Below, in pieces: positions 61,201 to 64,000 of a stretch of 64,000 nucleotides of DNA. The DNA lies in NCBI RefSeq assembly GCF_900496995.4, contig NC_044030.1:74750017-74814016 (forward strand). The letters run 5' to 3'. Made by a program: the position numbers and the translations under genes. Every line of letters begins with the position of its first letter. The first letter of the stretch is position 1. The notes beneath the pieces were generated by a model. It did no database searches, was not told where the DNA came from, and saw only the letters and a program-made list of their open reading frames with translations. The stretch is from Aquila chrysaetos chrysaetos. Taxonomy: Eukaryota > Chordata > Aves > Accipitriformes > Accipitridae.

Positions 61201-63375
61201 ATTTTTCACACAAAGCTGGTAATTCTTTATCCTGCTTAGAGGAAAGTGGTAGAGGCTGAACGCTAGGATAGGAAGATCTGTATTTGGTAGTCATGTTAAG
61301 AACCCTGCTTTCAGTTCTATATTTAATTAGTGTCTCTTCTTCTAAGCGCTATGACTCACAGTTGTTAAAGGAATTAGTAATTTCAGAGACTGCCACATAC
61401 CTAATTTGCTTACATTAGTTCTTCCAATTGCATGTTTTCAGATTTCCTTACTGATGCTATGACATCTTTAACACTACTGTACCAGCAATTTTGTTTTGCT
61501 CCTGGAAAACAACAGGATACACACAGTTTCCCTTCATCATTGTGCAGCAGTAATGCTCATTTATACACTAAAATGGCTGTGTTCTACATAAGATGGTTAA
61601 AAGCCATCATGCTGTATTGCCCATATAAAAGTTACGCATCTTTTCATTAAAGTAATAAAGATTCCATTCTAGGGCATCAATAAATGTGTCATCATTATAG
61701 ATGAAATGTCAATTTTATATTCAAGCTCTCTCAAAATTATACACATTTAACCATAATGCAAGTTATATGTATCTATTTACAGACCTCATTTTATTTTCAA
61801 AATTAAATAAGGGATAAATCTGTCCACACAGAACAAACAACTATGCAGGCATCAACTGTTGCTCAAGTATTCCTCTGATAGGATTGAAATGGGTTTTTCT
61901 TCCCCACTGTGTTCAAAACAGCAGCACTGTACAATGCATTCCAGAAGTTAAAGGTACAACTAATAAAATAAATGCCATGTAATGGACTCTCAAAAACATC
62001 CATTCCAACAGGGAATTGTAGGCCTGCTACTCATTCTCTTCAGGAAAAAAAAAATCTAGAAGCAAAAAGAATACCTATGATACCCAGAAAGAATCTGTAC
62101 CCAGGACTTGGCAAGCAAGGAGGAGGCATTTAAGTCAGCAGGGCTCTCGCAGCGCCTCATGTAATCAAAAATTGTACAGCCACTGCTGCCCAGAGCACAT
62201 CAGAAAATACAGATCTCTGAACAGAGGCAGTGACTGTTGCATTACATACAATTTCTGAATCTCTTGTAATATTAGCCTGGTTTTGACCCCACAAGTCACA
62301 CTTATCAAGTATCCACCAAAGACTTGGGAGGTAACTTCTGCTGGGATGATGCAAAACACGGGTACTCCCAGCTATGGTTAATACTGTTCAGTGTAAAAGC
62401 CACCTCAAACTGCCATTTATCATGCAGCACCAGCATTTGTTTCTCCTAGAAAACATGCACGCAAGAGATGCTCTCTTCTGCCAAGAGTACTTGAAAGACT
62501 GAGGTGGCCAGCATAATTGGAGACCTTAACTTCAGAAACCTGCTGCATCAAGCTTCTTCCACTGCAGCCCCACAAACGATCCCATTCCACTCATCCAGGC
62601 TGCCCAAACATTTCTGTAAGTCCCTTTCTTCAGCTGCCCACTACCACATCCTGCTGCCTCTAAGACAGAGGGGCACTCTCGCCTTGCTTTTACCTACACC
62701 CACTGACTCAACTTTCACATTTCATCCAAGTAGCACAGCACCATCCACCAAATAGCCCTTGGGAAGTTTCAGTCCTGTCACTACCACTCTTTCAGGTAGT
62801 ATAAATTAATGTTTCCTTTTATGTCAGAGATGCCTAGACATGTAACATTGCCACGTAGGGCACATCAAACTGAAGGTTAACAGAATAGCAGTAGGGTCTT
62901 CAGGAAAATCTCCAGTATAGCACCAGAGCAACAAAAACATCAGACTCGTACAGCTAAGCAGATACTTTTCATCAGCAGTAAAGCTAAGGTTTGGGGTTTT
63001 TTGGTTGTTTTGTGTTAAGTGCTGCAAATATACAAGTTAGCCAACTGACAGCCAACTAGTACAGCATGACACACAGTTCTACACATATAGCATGCAAATG
63101 AAAAAACTGAGTGGCTCTGTGTAAACACACGCATTCAATGAATTTGGAAGAACCTGATCCTGGAAAGACTGCACATGTGGGGCTTCTTTATCTCTCCCTT
63201 TCCCCCGCCCCCCTTCTATAGGCCACATGCCAAGCAGTTATCAACAGCCTTCCTTCAAACAATTAACATTCTGCAATAACAATGGTTTGTGAACACATGC
63301 ACAACTCAGCTGATGAAACACACATTTCAGCTTCATCTAACAGAACCAGTACTCCACTCAGTACTTCTTCAGGCT

Positions 63376-63407
<32 letters not shown>

Positions 63408-64000
63408 CGTTGGTTGGTTTGTTGGTTTGGATTTTTTTTAACATTTGTATACTGTTCAGTTTAGGTAGTGATAATTGCCATTATGTATGAAGAGACGAAG
63501 TAAAAGTGATCAAATCTCAAGAAGTGCAAGTTTTTGGATAAAACAAGAAATTTTCAGTCATGCCTAAAAATAGTCAATCTTTTCCTATTAACAATAGTAT
63601 AATTATGCAGGGGATCAGACAATCCATCATCCCTAATAAATCCTAGCTGCAACAATCACCTGCCATGCTGAAGCAAGGAAACAAATACAACACAGTGACA
63701 CTTGAAAGGATGGTAAGCCAAAATCCAAACATCAGGTGGCTTAGCAGAGCTGGGTTGAAATTTCTGACTGAAAGTTAACATCCCTCTCACGCATGCTCTT
63801 TAGTCTTAATTTTCATTTTTCAGATAGGAAATGGTGCTGTATGGCCTCACTCAGAAGCATCTCTCTGGTAACAGTTAAGTGTTTTCCGTATTTAAACATT
63901 TAGGAACCTGAGAAAGAAGTTTGCAGGAAAGAGCTAGCCATGGTTAGGATGGAAAGCCACTCCTGCACAGGGCACTGTCTGGTCAAGGCTAATGGAGTGA
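58280..64000 (-). other. RAI14: RAI14 5' intron sequence, to window edge
   Basis: Upstream of the first visible RAI14 exon. The initiating exon (MKSLKAKFRKSD in human) was looked for and not seen. Contents: a TTG short repeat (about 60210-60225), a CA repeat (60970-60982) and a G32 homopolymer (63376-63407). No transposon or other gene recognised. Confidence 0.7.
63376..63407. repeat. Poly-G homopolymer, 32 bp
   Basis: Uninterrupted G run in the RAI14 5' intron. The true length is uncertain, since sequencing and assembly of such runs are error-prone. Confidence 0.97.

Noticed and set aside
1-64000. CRISPR arrays, bacterial operons, tRNA or rRNA genes
   Set aside because: No direct-repeat/spacer pattern, operon structure or recognisable tRNA/rRNA was seen; the window is vertebrate nuclear DNA.

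Overview
This is a nuclear window from a bird genome. Three things say so: vertebrate split genes with GT-AG introns, several CR1 non-LTR retrotransposons with the avian-type 3' end (repeats of ATTCTATG), and solo LTRs of families I know from avian genomes. Two protein-coding genes are present, arranged tail to tail. RAD1 (9-1-1 checkpoint clamp subunit) enters from the left on the + strand and ends at 7561. RAI14 (ankycorbin/NORPEG) runs on the - strand from beyond the right edge to a stop codon at 21723-21725. The same gene neighbourhood lies on human 5p13 and, by known synteny, on the avian Z chromosome. Z linkage is inference, not something visible here.

Layout. 1-240 is a GC- and pyrimidine-rich minisatellite. 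430-3549 holds two CR1 copies in opposite orientations. 3874-7561 carries the last four coding exons of RAD1 (216 codons plus stop); the first 66 or so residues are encoded left of the window. 7562-19798 is the RAD1 3' region plus about 12 kb of intergenic DNA. It contains two solo LTRs, each with a perfect 5-bp target-site duplication (9957-10827 and 11889-13031), and a GC-richer stretch with no gene I recognise. 19799-21722 is the probable RAI14 3' UTR. 21723-58279 contains sixteen RAI14 coding exons that join in frame to 967 codons plus stop, leaving about 12 N-terminal codons outside on the right. RAI14 introns carry a CR1 fragment (35632-36087), an old CR1 relic (33335-33745), a 2.5-kb CR1 with almost the whole reverse transcriptase (50575-53036), a third solo LTR (56405-57412) and possible MIR SINE relics.

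Function. RAD1 encodes one ring subunit of the RAD9-RAD1-HUS1 DNA-damage clamp. RAI14 encodes an actin-associated protein with N-terminal ankyrin repeats and a long C-terminal coiled coil. They share no known pathway; the link is positional.

I found no new biological system. The most useful second-look items are the solo-LTR family with a 45-bp internal tandem period kept in two copies, a poison-exon-like segment in the RAD1 intron, a NAGNAG acceptor in RAI14, and the apparent absence of TTC23L between the two genes.
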